Source: Aliivibrio finisterrensis (GTDB taxonomy: Bacteria; Pseudomonadota; Gammaproteobacteria; Enterobacterales; Vibrionaceae). Taken from it: a DNA stretch of 64,000 bases. The translations under genes were made by a program, and so were the position numbers. Below, one piece after another: positions 46,703 through 55,317 of the stretch. The DNA lies in NCBI RefSeq assembly GCF_008933155.1, contig NZ_WBVP01000003.1:234813-298812 (forward strand), read 5' to 3'. The stretch's first letter is position 1, and each line of letters starts with the position of its first letter. The notes below the pieces were generated by a model. That model was not told where the DNA came from. It saw only the letters and a program-made list of their open reading frames with translations, and made no database searches.

Positions 46703-47782
46703 ATGCCAAGTGAAGGTTCTAAGCGATTTGGCGAGCTATTTCCAAGTACTAACTTCGATAAAGAATCGAAACCAAAGGAAACGCTATCACTCCCCTTATG
46801 GAAAGATGTTGATCTGACGTTTAAGGATGTCTTTTCTGTTGATGAAGACCGAAGAAATGAGGCCATACATAGATATAACATTCTAGAATTCCTTATAGAT
46901 CAATATGGTACCGATTTTTCCAAAAAGCAAATAGATGAGTCACTTACTGCTTTAATAGATAAATTTGGTTCAAGTACACCATCAGCAATCAGCATTTATA
47001 GGTACTGGAGAGGTTTTAAAAAATCAAATTTTCAGCTTAACTCCCTAATTCCGAAAGTCTCTGCTGGCAATACAAAAAGAAATACTCCCGATGAACTTGA
47101 ACCTTTAATTCAAGGTGCAATAAGAGATTACTTCTCTGAAGAATGCCCGACAGCAACATCGGCATACGTAACTCTTGACTTGAGGTTGAAATTGATCGGC
47201 ATAATGAAATCAATGGGACTCAATTTGAACCGTTCTCAATACAGGCATTTAGGAAGAGACTAAGGAAGCACTCTGAGTACGAAAAAATACTACTTAGAAA
47301 GGGAAAAAGTGTGGCTGATTCTACTTTCAGAAAAGTGGGGAAAAGGCCAGCAACAACACGAGTATTGGAACGTGTAGAAGCAGACCATACTAGGCTTGAT
47401 TTATTTATTATTGATGAAAAAAACGGGCTAGAAAACAATATCCCAAATCTAAGTTGGATCGATGCTGTTAATTCTTCAATTCCTCCACGTCCTTTCAAAG
47501 GGTCTAGAGATGAATTGAAGTTTAACCTAGGAAAAAACCGCGAGGTAGTTCTCGATAAGAAATGGGGTTAGGTTAGGCACAACAATACGCTACTCTAGTG
47601 TTCGTCTAGCAAGATATTTTGGGCACAAAACGTGTAAAGACATGAAAAGTGTACGTGTGAGAATCAAGTATGATCCTAGTTGTCTTGGTAGGGTTTATGT
47701 ACTTGATGAAACGAAAGAAGAGTTTTTTGCTGTAGACGCAATTGATGCTGATTACGCCTATTCTGTTTCTGAGTGGTCACCC
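46703..47782 (+). pseudogene. tnsB: Broken tnsB transposase gene
   Basis: It starts MPSEGSKRFGELFPS, 2 bp after tnsA. The first frame ends at 47263. A one-base loss near 47255 moves the coding to another frame, which continues as LRKHSEYEKILLRKGKSVAD and VLERVEADHTRLDLFIIDEKN. That VEADHT holds the first catalytic Asp. Directly after DEKNGL the sequence jumps to the late part (WIDAVNSSIPPRPFKGS), so about 200 residues with the other two catalytic acids are deleted in frame near 47425. A TAG at 47569-47571 and a further shift near 47590 follow. The last part reads SVRVRIKYDPSCLGRVYVLDE to SVSEW, near 47780, where an unrelated phosphatase fragment begins. It has at least four lesions and is not functional. 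Confidence 0.85.
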
Positions 47783-48311
47783 CTCTGTCTTTAAATGAGA
47801 TAGAAAAGGCGCGAGACTTACCATGATAGGCTTTAACCATTTCGTCTCCAATTGTAGATGTGTGGATATTTAACGGTGACCGACCATCGCCTTGTGCTGC
47901 ACGTTGGGTAGAATCGATCTCTGTTGATTGATCGATATCAGCATCGCTTGCCAATAAGTTGTAGTTAGTATCCTCGATATTGTACACCACACGTTCTTGA
48001 GTTCGGTCGTACCATACATTACCAATCATGCCGTTTACTGCGGGAGGTACACCTGTAGCAAGGGCTGCGTGTCCTACAATCGTTTCTGTGTTCGCATGTT
48101 GGTAATGTACATTCGTATAGTGAACTCCCTCATCTAAGAGTAGCCTAAAACCACCTTCACCAAAATTGTTTTTAAATCAATTGGGTAAGTCACCACGCAG
48201 CGCGTCAACGGTAAGCTGCAGAATGAGTTTTGGCTGGGTTTCGTTTGCGATGACAGCACCTGAAGAAAATAACATGCTGAGTGCAAGGGTACTAACGGCA
48301 AGGTTCTTCAT
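47780..48311 (-). pseudogene. Alkaline phosphatase-family (PafA/phosphodiesterase-like) gene remnant
   Basis: Reading leftward from ATG 48311, the protein starts with a signal peptide (MKNLAVSTLALSMLFSSGAVIA) and LQLTVDALRGDLPN. It then meets an in-frame TGA at 48177-48179. The same frame goes on with GGFRLLLDEGVHYTNVHYQHANT, GHAALATG and MIGNVWYDR, the nucleophile region of alkaline phosphatase-superfamily proteins (the Thr in ANTETIVGH is the likely nucleophile). It stops being recognisable after SISFKDRG near 47785, where it meets the tnsB tail head-on. About 175 residues remain of an expected 500 or more. It is truncated and has a nonsense mutation. The DNA between 47571 and 48425 otherwise holds no gene. 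Confidence 0.8.
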
Positions 48312-48425
48312 ATTGTTAATCCAGTTTTCGATATGGTTACGCTCCAAAACGAGCTTTTTTCTCTACGTTCAGATTCATCACTGCATGCTGTAATCGTGTC
48401 CAATCACTAACAGCTTTGGTGCATT

Positions 48426-48803
48426 CTAAGTATCATGACGAATGTAGTCTTTGGCTAGATCCTCCGAGCGGGTACTGGTGATCCAACATTTTACTTCCTC
48501 GATCTTGCCATCGTCTTCTCGTATATACATATCAGACACAGAAAAAGGCGGAATCACAGCGATAGAATCGATTGCGACGGCTTGTTCGCTTTCATCAAAT
48601 GCGACGCAACGAACTTTGACGGCTTCAGCGTACGAGACTTTCACTCGCCAATGAGTATCCGAGAGTGGTTGAATCTCATCCCCAGTAATAACGAATGGCT
48701 TGTTTGGCCGCTTTTCTTCTGTTTCAGACGTAGCGGTATCTTTTGCAAGTGCATTCGTGCAGGTTAATGCAGCAAGCAAAAATAGGATTTTGTTAAATTT
48801 CAT
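48426..48803 (-). CDS. Small exported protein of the sulfatase/MoxR cargo module
   Basis: 125 aa with a clear Sec signal peptide (residues 1-20, cleavage after ALA-K). The mature region is acidic near the start (TATSETEEKRPNK) and has two Cys (VRCVAFD and VKCWITS) that may pair. The family is unknown to me. It lies after batD on the same strand but separated by 100 bp that contain a perfect ACTAGGAC-N8-GTCCTAGT repeat, a variant of the motif seen at other promoters of this module. It is probably a periplasmic partner of the sulfatase or of the Bat complex (inference). Confidence 0.6.
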   Translation of the reverse strand: MKFNKILFLLAALTCTNALAKDTATSETEEKRPNKPFVITGDEIQPLSDTHWRVKVSYAEAVKVRCVAFDESEQAVAIDSIAVIPPFSVSDMYIREDDGKIEEVKCWITSTRSEDLAKDYIRHDT

Positions 48804-48870
48804 ATTAACAACCCTCAGTGGTTGACCGTGTAAGTAACTGAAACATTACATGGGTTTCCCAAAGAGATTA

Positions 48871-48894
48871 ACTAGGACTTTCCCTAGTCCTAGT
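48871..48894 (-). promoter_or_regulatory. TAGGA-N4-CCCTA operator-like repeat (site 1)
   Basis: TAGGA-CTTT-CCCTA at 48873-48886 is nested in a perfect longer inverted repeat, ACTAGGAC (48871-48878) and GTCCTAGT (48887-48894). It is 68 bp upstream of the small exported gene and 10 bp after the batD stop. A terminator role for batD is possible but there is no T tail. Confidence 0.5.
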
Positions 48895-48903
48895 TTTGCG
48901 AAT

Positions 48904-50220
48904 TTACTTAGGGTTGATCGGCTTTAATCGGTATTTTGCTAGCCATTCTTGTTTTACTTCCTTGATTAATACCCATACAACCATGCTGCGTTTTAAATAC
49001 CAGTGACCTTGTTTATTGGTGTGGATGCCGTTTTTCAGTGTTGGGTAATGGTTTAGGTCATGAATACCACGATGGTCTAGCCAGTGATAGAGTGTTTGGC
49101 GAGAGCGTTTTTTTGTACCAATAGCAACCCAAAAAATAGTTGTTAGACGTTGTACTGCAGAAGAGTGAATGGCAATTTGAATCTTCACTTTTAACGCTTT
49201 CCACAAGTGAAAAAACTTAAAACGTAAACGCCATAAGCCAATCACAAGTAACAAGCCTAAAATGAGATTTTGGCGTTGTGCTTCCAGCCACTGCTTTATA
49301 TTTGAAGTCCAGAGCTCAATGCGCTGATCTAAAGGTAAAGGAGGTGCCGAGCTAACCATCACCGTAATGGCTGGCAGCGTTATGTCTTCTGGTGTATTTG
49401 TTGTTGTGTTCCACCACTGGAAAGACAGTTCGGGCAGGGTGTATTGCCCTTTGTGAACAAAACGATAGTGAATATCAGTGTTGCGGGTTCCCGTCAAATC
49501 CGCGCGGAATGATTGGGTTGTCGTTTGGCTGTTGCCGGTGCGAATTTCTACACCTTCAATCTGATTGAGAAACGGCAGCTCTGAAATATACCGCCCCGGT
49601 AGATCAGTCACATTGAGCGAGACCGAACGGGTTACCGCGCCACCTTCGGTGATTTCTGCGTCACTGACAGTTTGGTTTACTGTGACCTTCGGAGAGGCAA
49701 TCTTACCCTTTGCCGCCTCAGGAAGTGCGTTAACCGTTATCTTTAAGGGCTGTGTCGGAATATATATTTTGTTGTCACCACGGCCAAGGGTGATGTTGAT
49801 ACTTGGTAAAGTGAATTCTCCAGGTTTGGCTGGAAATAGCTCTAACTTTAATGCCGCTTGTTCAACACGTTTGCCATTTTCTATAGGTCTGGTGTATTGC
49901 CAAAATGTGGTGGTTTGCTCAAAAAAGAGATCTTTGGCTGAAATATCGTCAACGTTGATAACGTCAGTAATCGCTGTGTCACTCAAAAGCTCAAGGAAAA
50001 CGGTGTGGCGTCGCCTCTCTGTTAAGGTCTCGTTACCCAGCGCCCAGCGGGCATGATACTGTGTGTTCACGGTGCTTAGTTGCTGTGAGGGGGTAACAGA
50101 GAGAGGATCATCTGTAGTGATTGATGCTTTCGCATTTAAACTTGCCATGAGTACCATGCTAAATGCAATGGCGGTACCTACATGACTGATTAGGCGTGTA
50201 TTGCGAAATAACGTGCTCAT
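48904..50220 (-). CDS. BatD-like protein (oxygen-tolerance/Bat family)
   Basis: 438 aa. Residues 1-32 form a signal peptide (core AFSMVLMASLNAKA). The following about 270 residues are beta-rich, with the BatD-like pattern ENGKRVEQAALKLELFPAKPGEFTLPSI spread over residues 95-122 and similar repeats near 230-270. One membrane segment, NLILGLLLVIGLWRLRF, lies near residue 318, and a basic cytoplasmic tail follows. Bat proteins work with MoxR ATPases in envelope protein assembly; the exact role is unknown. It overlaps the BatB/TPR gene by 4 bp, ending the moxR operon. Confidence 0.72.
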   Translation of the reverse strand: MSTLFRNTRLISHVGTAIAFSMVLMASLNAKASITTDDPLSVTPSQQLSTVNTQYHARWALGNETLTERRRHTVFLELLSDTAITDVINVDDISAKDLFFEQTTTFWQYTRPIENGKRVEQAALKLELFPAKPGEFTLPSINITLGRGDNKIYIPTQPLKITVNALPEAAKGKIASPKVTVNQTVSDAEITEGGAVTRSVSLNVTDLPGRYISELPFLNQIEGVEIRTGNSQTTTQSFRADLTGTRNTDIHYRFVHKGQYTLPELSFQWWNTTTNTPEDITLPAITVMVSSAPPLPLDQRIELWTSNIKQWLEAQRQNLILGLLLVIGLWRLRFKFFHLWKALKVKIQIAIHSSAVQRLTTIFWVAIGTKKRSRQTLYHWLDHRGIHDLNHYPTLKNGIHTNKQGHWYLKRSMVVWVLIKEVKQEWLAKYRLKPINPK

Positions 50221-51803
50221 TGTTTCACCTCCTGTGAAGAGTGTTCGCTGTGCAGCTCTGGTTCGGCCATTTGCTGAAGTTGGATGGAGAACTTATTGCG
50301 AAGGAACACTTCAGGGTTGGATTTAACTTGCTCCAGCCAAATTTTGGTTAAATGCTCTTCTGCCATTAAATCTGCACTATTGATGACTTCAATTTTGTCT
50401 TCAGGTTCTTCAATTCCCATATCTTCTTCTAGGGTGGAAATAACATCGGCAGTCATGTCTTCTCCTGCAGTGCCTTGGCCTTGCGCACGATCAGCCATGA
50501 GGTCGAAAATCTCTTGAAGTAGAGCTAGGTTGTGCAAAGCTTGCGGGTGCTGTGGTTCTAATTCCAGCACTTGTTCGAACCAACGCTCTGATGAACGAAA
50601 GCGGTCAATATGCAAGTAGCTCAGAGCCACCTTGAAGCGTTTTTCGATCGAGTCTGGCTGATTGTTGAGCATAGTGAGTGCCCATTCCCACTGCTGATTG
50701 CGCATGAGGGATTCAATTTTCCAATCAGGATCGATAAAGGCTTGCGCCGCGCATGCATAATTGCCTTGATTATAAAACCATTGCCCTTGTTGATCTGGAG
50801 TGAGGAAGAGCCTCATCGACAATGAATCACAGGTAGCGAGATCCGTTGATGCCTTTGCTAAAGCGGGGCTTGGTTGAAAGGCACTGAGTGCAACAACGCC
50901 GACCAATACGCTAGGAGCCCAACGGATACTCCAACCTCGACGAAACCAAAGTAAACTCAACAGCAGTGCAGGGAAAACAAGAAAGAACCCGGCTTCTTGC
51001 CACTGTATATCTTCATCCAGTGGGTCGAAATAACTGAAACTGTCGATCCAATGGGTAATGCTTTGTACATCGCTGTTGTCTGGCGTATTTTGAATGAGGC
51101 GGACACCCGAAGGAGAATCGACAGTCTCGTTGTAACCAAACTTCCAAATGATCATTTGATCACTGTAGGTACGCTCATAATTCTCTATGGCTTGTACAGC
51201 ACTGTTATCGAGACTGTCTGTTACAACGACAATGCTTGCGGGAATCCGACTCTCTGTATGTTGCTGGGCAATTTGATCCAAGACAGCAGGCAGGTTTTTC
51301 CCTTGTCTAGGAACGAGGTTTGTTGATAAAGAAGACAGATACAGCTCAAGCACTTCGCGGTCTTCTGTCGGTGGAATAAGCATATGAGCGCTGCCAGCAT
51401 AGACATATGCACCAATAATCCCATCAGATTTGTACTCTAATAGGTCTGATAACTTGAGTTTGGCATTTTCAAGGCGACTTGGCGCGATGTCGGACTCACT
51501 CATTGATCGTGACAAATCCACCACAAATAGAATTGGTGATTGGTTTTTTGCATGCGCATCGGGTTCAGGCTGCCAAGTTGGGCCAGCCACAATCATAATC
51601 AACAGACCTAGGAAAAGTGGTAGCAAGTTCTGAGGAGAAAACCAACGTGTTTGGCTTTCTCCCGTATTCAGAAATGGCAACAGGTGAGAAGCGATAGGAA
51701 GCTGTTTGTTGTTGTCTGCTTTTCGCTTGAGCGCATAGACCAAAATGCCTAAAGGAATGGCTAATAAAAGTAACCATGGTCGAATGAAATGAAATTCAGC
51801 CAT
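50217..51803 (-). CDS. BatB-like von Willebrand A protein with TPR repeats
   Basis: 528 aa. Two N-terminal membrane helices (WLLLLAIPLGILVYAL; LLPLFLGLLIMIVAG) precede a VWA domain with the MIDAS motif DLSRS (in FVVDLSRSMSESD, near residue 96). A membrane segment, FFLVFPALLLSLLWF, comes near 272. The last about 200 residues hold TPR-like helices (QWFYNQGNYACAAQAF; RFKVALSYLHIDRFRSSERWFEQVLELEPQ split over 385-415) that would bind partners in the periplasm. It overlaps batD by 4 bp and is adjacent to BatA. It is a typical MoxR-operon member: a metal-dependent adhesion protein tethered in the membrane. A Cys-containing loop (LATCDSL, YACAAQ) may form a disulfide. Confidence 0.78.
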   Translation of the reverse strand: MAEFHFIRPWLLLLAIPLGILVYALKRKADNNKQLPIASHLLPFLNTGESQTRWFSPQNLLPLFLGLLIMIVAGPTWQPEPDAHAKNQSPILFVVDLSRSMSESDIAPSRLENAKLKLSDLLEYKSDGIIGAYVYAGSAHMLIPPTEDREVLELYLSSLSTNLVPRQGKNLPAVLDQIAQQHTESRIPASIVVVTDSLDNSAVQAIENYERTYSDQMIIWKFGYNETVDSPSGVRLIQNTPDNSDVQSITHWIDSFSYFDPLDEDIQWQEAGFFLVFPALLLSLLWFRRGWSIRWAPSVLVGVVALSAFQPSPALAKASTDLATCDSLSMRLFLTPDQQGQWFYNQGNYACAAQAFIDPDWKIESLMRNQQWEWALTMLNNQPDSIEKRFKVALSYLHIDRFRSSERWFEQVLELEPQHPQALHNLALLQEIFDLMADRAQGQGTAGEDMTADVISTLEEDMGIEEPEDKIEVINSADLMAEEHLTKIWLEQVKSNPEVFLRNKFSIQLQQMAEPELHSEHSSQEVKQ

Positions 51804-52790
51804 TTATATCTCCTTATTCGTATTACTTTGCCCGCGCAGCGCAGCAATAACTAACGCCAATAGGCTGAGCGATAAACTAACAATAAGTGGCCAGTAATAG
51901 AGTTCTACTTTTGGTCGAATGGTGTAGCTATCAAAAAGCGTTTCTTCAAGCTCGTTAAGTGCTTTATACACGTCTACTAAATCTTGCCCATTGAGTGCTT
52001 CAAATACCTGCCCACCGGTATAATTGGCAATACGATCTAACATATCGAGATCTATACCATCTTCACCCACGTTGGTTGCATCACCGATGGCAATGGGGTA
52101 GATAGTAATGTCGTTTTCACCCGCAAAATGGGCAGCGTCAATTGGAGGGTAGTTGCTGGTGGTATCGCGGCCATCCGTCATGAGGATTAGAACTTTATTG
52201 GCACTGTCTGAATGTTCGAAGTGATTAACGGCCACACCAATCGCATCACCGAGGGCAGTGCCAGATCCAGCCATTCGAACATCCATTTCATTGAGCAACT
52301 GTGTGATAATAGAGAAATCGTCAGTAAATGGTGCTTGTAAATACGCATCATCACCAAAAGCGATAAGGCCGATTCGATCGCCTTCACGTTGAACTAGAAA
52401 ATCGTCGAGCAGAAGTTTTACACCATCAATACGGCGAACATTGATGCCATCTGGATCGACAAAGTCACGAGCTTCCATTGAGCCAGACAGATCCACCGCC
52501 ACCATCATTTCACGACCACTTTTTTCTATTGAAACGGGCTCACCTAGCCAAACTGGTTTTGTTGCAGCGATAACCAAACTAAGGTAGGTCACCACAATAA
52601 GAAGACGTTGCCACCAAATAGGTGACATCACCACAGCGCCAGAAGTTGGTTTAGAACCTGTGACTTTAACTAACTTATCGAAGTGACTAAAACGCAGTGC
52701 GGTCTGACGAGTGAAGTGTATGGGACTCAGAAAAATCACTAAAGGTAGCAAAATCAGCAGACTGAATAGAGGGTAAGTGAGAGTTAACAT
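51804..52790 (-). CDS. BatA-like von Willebrand A membrane protein
   Basis: 328 aa. It has N-terminal helices (LFSLLILLPLVIFLS; LIVVTYLSLVIAATKPVWL), then a VWA domain with an intact MIDAS set: DLSGS (VAVDLSGSMEARD near residue 93), Thr in GSGTALGDA and Asp in LILMTDGRDT. A C-terminal membrane segment (LYYWPLIVSLSLSLLALVIAAL) ends it. It is co-transcribed with its neighbours: its start overlaps the DUF4381 gene by 7 bp, and the BatB/TPR gene follows immediately. BatA binds metal and ligand proteins under the control of the MoxR ATPase. Confidence 0.82.
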   Translation of the reverse strand: MLTLTYPLFSLLILLPLVIFLSPIHFTRQTALRFSHFDKLVKVTGSKPTSGAVVMSPIWWQRLLIVVTYLSLVIAATKPVWLGEPVSIEKSGREMMVAVDLSGSMEARDFVDPDGINVRRIDGVKLLLDDFLVQREGDRIGLIAFGDDAYLQAPFTDDFSIITQLLNEMDVRMAGSGTALGDAIGVAVNHFEHSDSANKVLILMTDGRDTTSNYPPIDAAHFAGENDITIYPIAIGDATNVGEDGIDLDMLDRIANYTGGQVFEALNGQDLVDVYKALNELEETLFDSYTIRPKVELYYWPLIVSLSLSLLALVIAALRGQSNTNKEI

Positions 52791-53260
52791 GTCACCTCCT
52801 TAAACCAACGTCTGATCGCTTGTCGCTCGAGATCTGTAAGAGTGGGTGATGCGCGATAGCTGCTTTCCATTAATTGAGAGATCTGCACTGAATGTAGTTT
52901 GGTAGCACTGCTTTGACATATGAATTGAGCAAACTCCTGGTTGGTCATTGTACCGATATCGGACTTAGGCCAGTGTTGATGTGCTAGCTGCTTCATTAAC
53001 TGCGCAATAGCGGCAATGTTCTGTTCGTGTTCGTATTTCTGAAACAACGCCCAAGCTTCGCGTAAGTAGGTACGCTTAAGATATTGGTGATAACGATGAG
53101 CAATATAGCCGAATACCACAACGATGCTTGTGAGCCCAATGAACAGCCACGTGATCGTTTGTGGATACCACGAAATAGCTTGAGGCGGAGAAATCCATTC
53201 CGCTCGCTTTACTAGATGACTACCAAACTCGACAATTTGGCCTTGTGTAACATTACCCAT
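52784..53260 (-). CDS. DUF4381-like membrane protein of the MoxR operon
   Basis: 158 aa with one membrane segment (WLFIGLTSIVVVFGYIAHRYH) near residues 48-68. The soluble part is about 90 residues and contains HQHWPKSDIGTMTNQEFAQFI, as in the DUF4381 proteins commonly found between the DUF58 and VWA genes of MoxR operons. It lies between those genes here (8-bp gap, 7-bp overlap). The function is unknown. The conserved position supports the assignment. Confidence 0.7.
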   Translation of the reverse strand: MGNVTQGQIVEFGSHLVKRAEWISPPQAISWYPQTITWLFIGLTSIVVVFGYIAHRYHQYLKRTYLREAWALFQKYEHEQNIAAIAQLMKQLAHQHWPKSDIGTMTNQEFAQFICQSSATKLHSVQISQLMESSYRASPTLTDLERQAIRRWFKEVTC

Positions 53261-53267
53261 AAAATGC

Positions 53268-54182
53268 CTATTGTTTGGTCAGTGAAAGTAATTGTGTCCA
53301 AGCATCGTGTTGCGTGGACATATCAAGTAATGCCAAGCGATGGCGCATAAAGTGCTCAGAAAGCGATTGTTTTTGCTCTTGGACGTAGTGTTCATAACGC
53401 TCTCTGGTGGATTGATCACTCTTCTTCAGTTCGACTTGATAGCTTTCATTGCCCATAACTAGATTCTGCTTAGGGAATTGTTCTTCCAGCGGATCGGTAA
53501 TTCGGATACCCACTAGGCTATTTTGACGAGCTAACTTATCAATCATTACGCTTGAATTTCGTTGGTCGTAGTCGCTGAAGTCACTAAAAATAAAACACTG
53601 GCTCTCTTTTAATCCAAGATCGACTAAGTGCTTTAATGCGGCTTCTAAATTGGGGGCCTTTTTAGAGACTATCCAATTTGGGAGTTTGTTTGATTGCTCT
53701 ATGATCGCAGATAAAAGAGCCATGAGCGCTTTTTCCCCGCGTCGAAATGGTAACGTTACAATGTCACTGTCTGTGAGGATGACAGCGCCTACGCGATCGC
53801 CATGATGACAAGCTGCGCCCGCAGCAATTGCCGCAGCTTCACAAGCAATGGCAGATTTCATGTGGCCATCGGACGCAAAAAACATACGAGTTCTAAGATC
53901 GATGAGCAGAGCGATATTTTTATCGTTTTCCTCAGCGTAAACTCGTAAATAGGGTTGACCCGTTCGTTGTGTTACTTTCCAGTCAATACAGCGGACATCA
54001 TCACCTGCGTAGTAGTGACGAAGTTCGACAAAATCCAACCCTCTGCCACGTTGTTGACTGCGATGCTTACCAGTAAGAGGAGTCAACTTTTGGTAAGGGG
54101 GTTGCCACGAAATCTTACGCCCTAGCAAGGTTAGCTCGGCAAGTCTTCCAGATGTCGGGTAGATACGAAGGTCGACGGTCAT
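53268..54182 (-). CDS. DUF58 protein of the MoxR operon
   Basis: 304 aa. It shows the DUF58 signature GRGLDFVELRHYYAGDDVRCIDWKVT (split over residues about 44-70), followed by YLRVYAEENDKNIALLIDLRTRMFF, which is a VWA-like strand. DUF58 proteins occur next to MoxR ATPases and may be their targets or adaptors. It sits 15 bp downstream of moxR. There is no signal peptide or clear membrane helix, so it is cytoplasmic. Confidence 0.85.
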   Translation of the reverse strand: MTVDLRIYPTSGRLAELTLLGRKISWQPPYQKLTPLTGKHRSQQRGRGLDFVELRHYYAGDDVRCIDWKVTQRTGQPYLRVYAEENDKNIALLIDLRTRMFFASDGHMKSAIACEAAAIAAGAACHHGDRVGAVILTDSDIVTLPFRRGEKALMALLSAIIEQSNKLPNWIVSKKAPNLEAALKHLVDLGLKESQCFIFSDFSDYDQRNSSVMIDKLARQNSLVGIRITDPLEEQFPKQNLVMGNESYQVELKKSDQSTRERYEHYVQEQKQSLSEHFMRHRLALLDMSTQHDAWTQLLSLTKQ

Positions 54183-54197
54183 AAAGCCTCCTCGCGA

Positions 54198-55145
54198 TTA
54201 AGAAAATGCAACGCAATTTAGAAGTTGATCGATGACTTGCTCAGCATCTACTCCTTGATTTTGAGAAGAAAAACTCAAAACTAAACGGTGGCGAAGTACT
54301 GAATGGGCCACTGCTCTTACGTTGTCCGGCCTCACGTAATCTTGACCGTTTAACCATGCGTGAGCACGTGAACATTTGTCTAACGCGATAGTTGCACGAG
54401 GGCTAGCCCCCAACTCAATCCACTGGCTAAGCTGTTCGTCACATTTGTCTGGGTAGCGAGTCGCATCGATTAGGTCGACAATGTATTGATCTACATGTTC
54501 GGCGACATGAATATTATCAATATGACGACGTGCCTCTAGCACTTGTTCGATGGTCATGAGCGATTCGCTGCTAGTGGAGTCTTGGTTCTCAATCCGCAAG
54601 AGTTTGAGCATGTTTTTCTCAGCGTCTTTGCTTGGATAATCAATCAAGATCTGCATTAAGAAACGATCCATCTGCGCTTCAGGCAGTGGATAGGTACCTT
54701 CTTGTTCAACCGGGTTTTGTGTGGCGAGAACCATGAACAGTTCTGGTAATTTGTGTGTTTCTCCTGCTATCGAAACTTGTTTTTCTGCCATCGCTTCAAG
54801 CAGTGCTGATTGCACTTTAGCTGGAGCACGGTTGATTTCATCGGCCAGCAAAAGGTTAGTAAATACAGGGCCTTTTTTGAATGTCAGCGATTGAGTATTA
54901 GTTTCGTAAACTTCGCTACCGGTGATGTCAGCAGGAAGCATATCCGGCGTGAATTGAATCCGATGGATCTGTGAATCCAGTTGCTTGGCCAAAACGGTGA
55001 CACTGCGAGTCTTTGCTAGTCCTGGCAGACCCTGCAAGAGAACATGGCCATTCGCGAGTAGGGCAATAATTAGTTGCTCTACAGATTTTTCTTGCCCTAG
55101 TACTTGTTGGTTTATCTGTTTCTGAAGTTCGATAAAATCTTGCAT
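54198..55145 (-). CDS. MoxR-family AAA+ ATPase
   Basis: 315 aa from ATG 55145 (a TTG at 55178 would add 11 residues; neither has a strong ribosome site). Walker A is GLPGLAKT near residue 39, Walker B is LLLADEINRA near 98, sensor 1 is MVLATQNPVEQEG near 135, and sensor 2 is ASPRATIALDK near 258. MoxR ATPases act as chaperones that help load metal or assemble complexes with DUF58 and VWA proteins. First of a six-gene operon (moxR-DUF58-DUF4381-batA-batB-batD). A candidate regulator site lies about 75 bp upstream. Confidence 0.9.
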   Translation of the reverse strand: MQDFIELQKQINQQVLGQEKSVEQLIIALLANGHVLLQGLPGLAKTRSVTVLAKQLDSQIHRIQFTPDMLPADITGSEVYETNTQSLTFKKGPVFTNLLLADEINRAPAKVQSALLEAMAEKQVSIAGETHKLPELFMVLATQNPVEQEGTYPLPEAQMDRFLMQILIDYPSKDAEKNMLKLLRIENQDSTSSESLMTIEQVLEARRHIDNIHVAEHVDQYIVDLIDATRYPDKCDEQLSQWIELGASPRATIALDKCSRAHAWLNGQDYVRPDNVRAVAHSVLRHRLVLSFSSQNQGVDAEQVIDQLLNCVAFS

Positions 55146-55218
55146 TATATTGCCCAATTCGTTGCTGGTTACTACCAATGATTTGAAGGTAGGATATGAA
55201 AACGTAGCGAACTTGATA

Positions 55219-55236
55219 ACTAGGACTATTACTAAA
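55219..55236 (-). promoter_or_regulatory. TAGGA-N4-TACTA operator-like repeat (site 2)
   Basis: ACTAGGACTATTACTAAA upstream of the moxR operon; TAGGA and TACTA are at 55221-55225 and 55230-55234. It differs from the ideal TAGGA-N4-TCCTA at one base of the right arm. Confidence 0.5.
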
Positions 55237-55266
55237 CAGGATTGAGTTTAGATACGTGGAATAAAG

Positions 55267-55291
55267 AAAAGGTGTGCAATGCACACCTTTT
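55267..55291 (-). terminator. Terminator downstream of the sulfatase gene
   Basis: A perfect 11-bp stem, AAAAGGTGTGC (55267-55277) and GCACACCTTTT (55281-55291), with a 3-nt loop; it lies between the sulfatase stop and the moxR promoter. The two leftward units are thus transcribed separately. Confidence 0.88.
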
Positions 55292-55317
55292 GAGTTTTCC
55301 ATGATTGGTGAAGTTAA

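Noticed and set aside
47220..47498. 92-codon frame opposite the broken tnsB
   Set aside because: It is antisense to recognisable TnsB sequence and has no motif; it is a shadow of the pseudogene.
48871..48894. Terminator of batD
   Set aside because: The inverted repeat lacks a T run on the minus strand, and the same TAGGA motif recurs at other promoters, so an operator is preferred.
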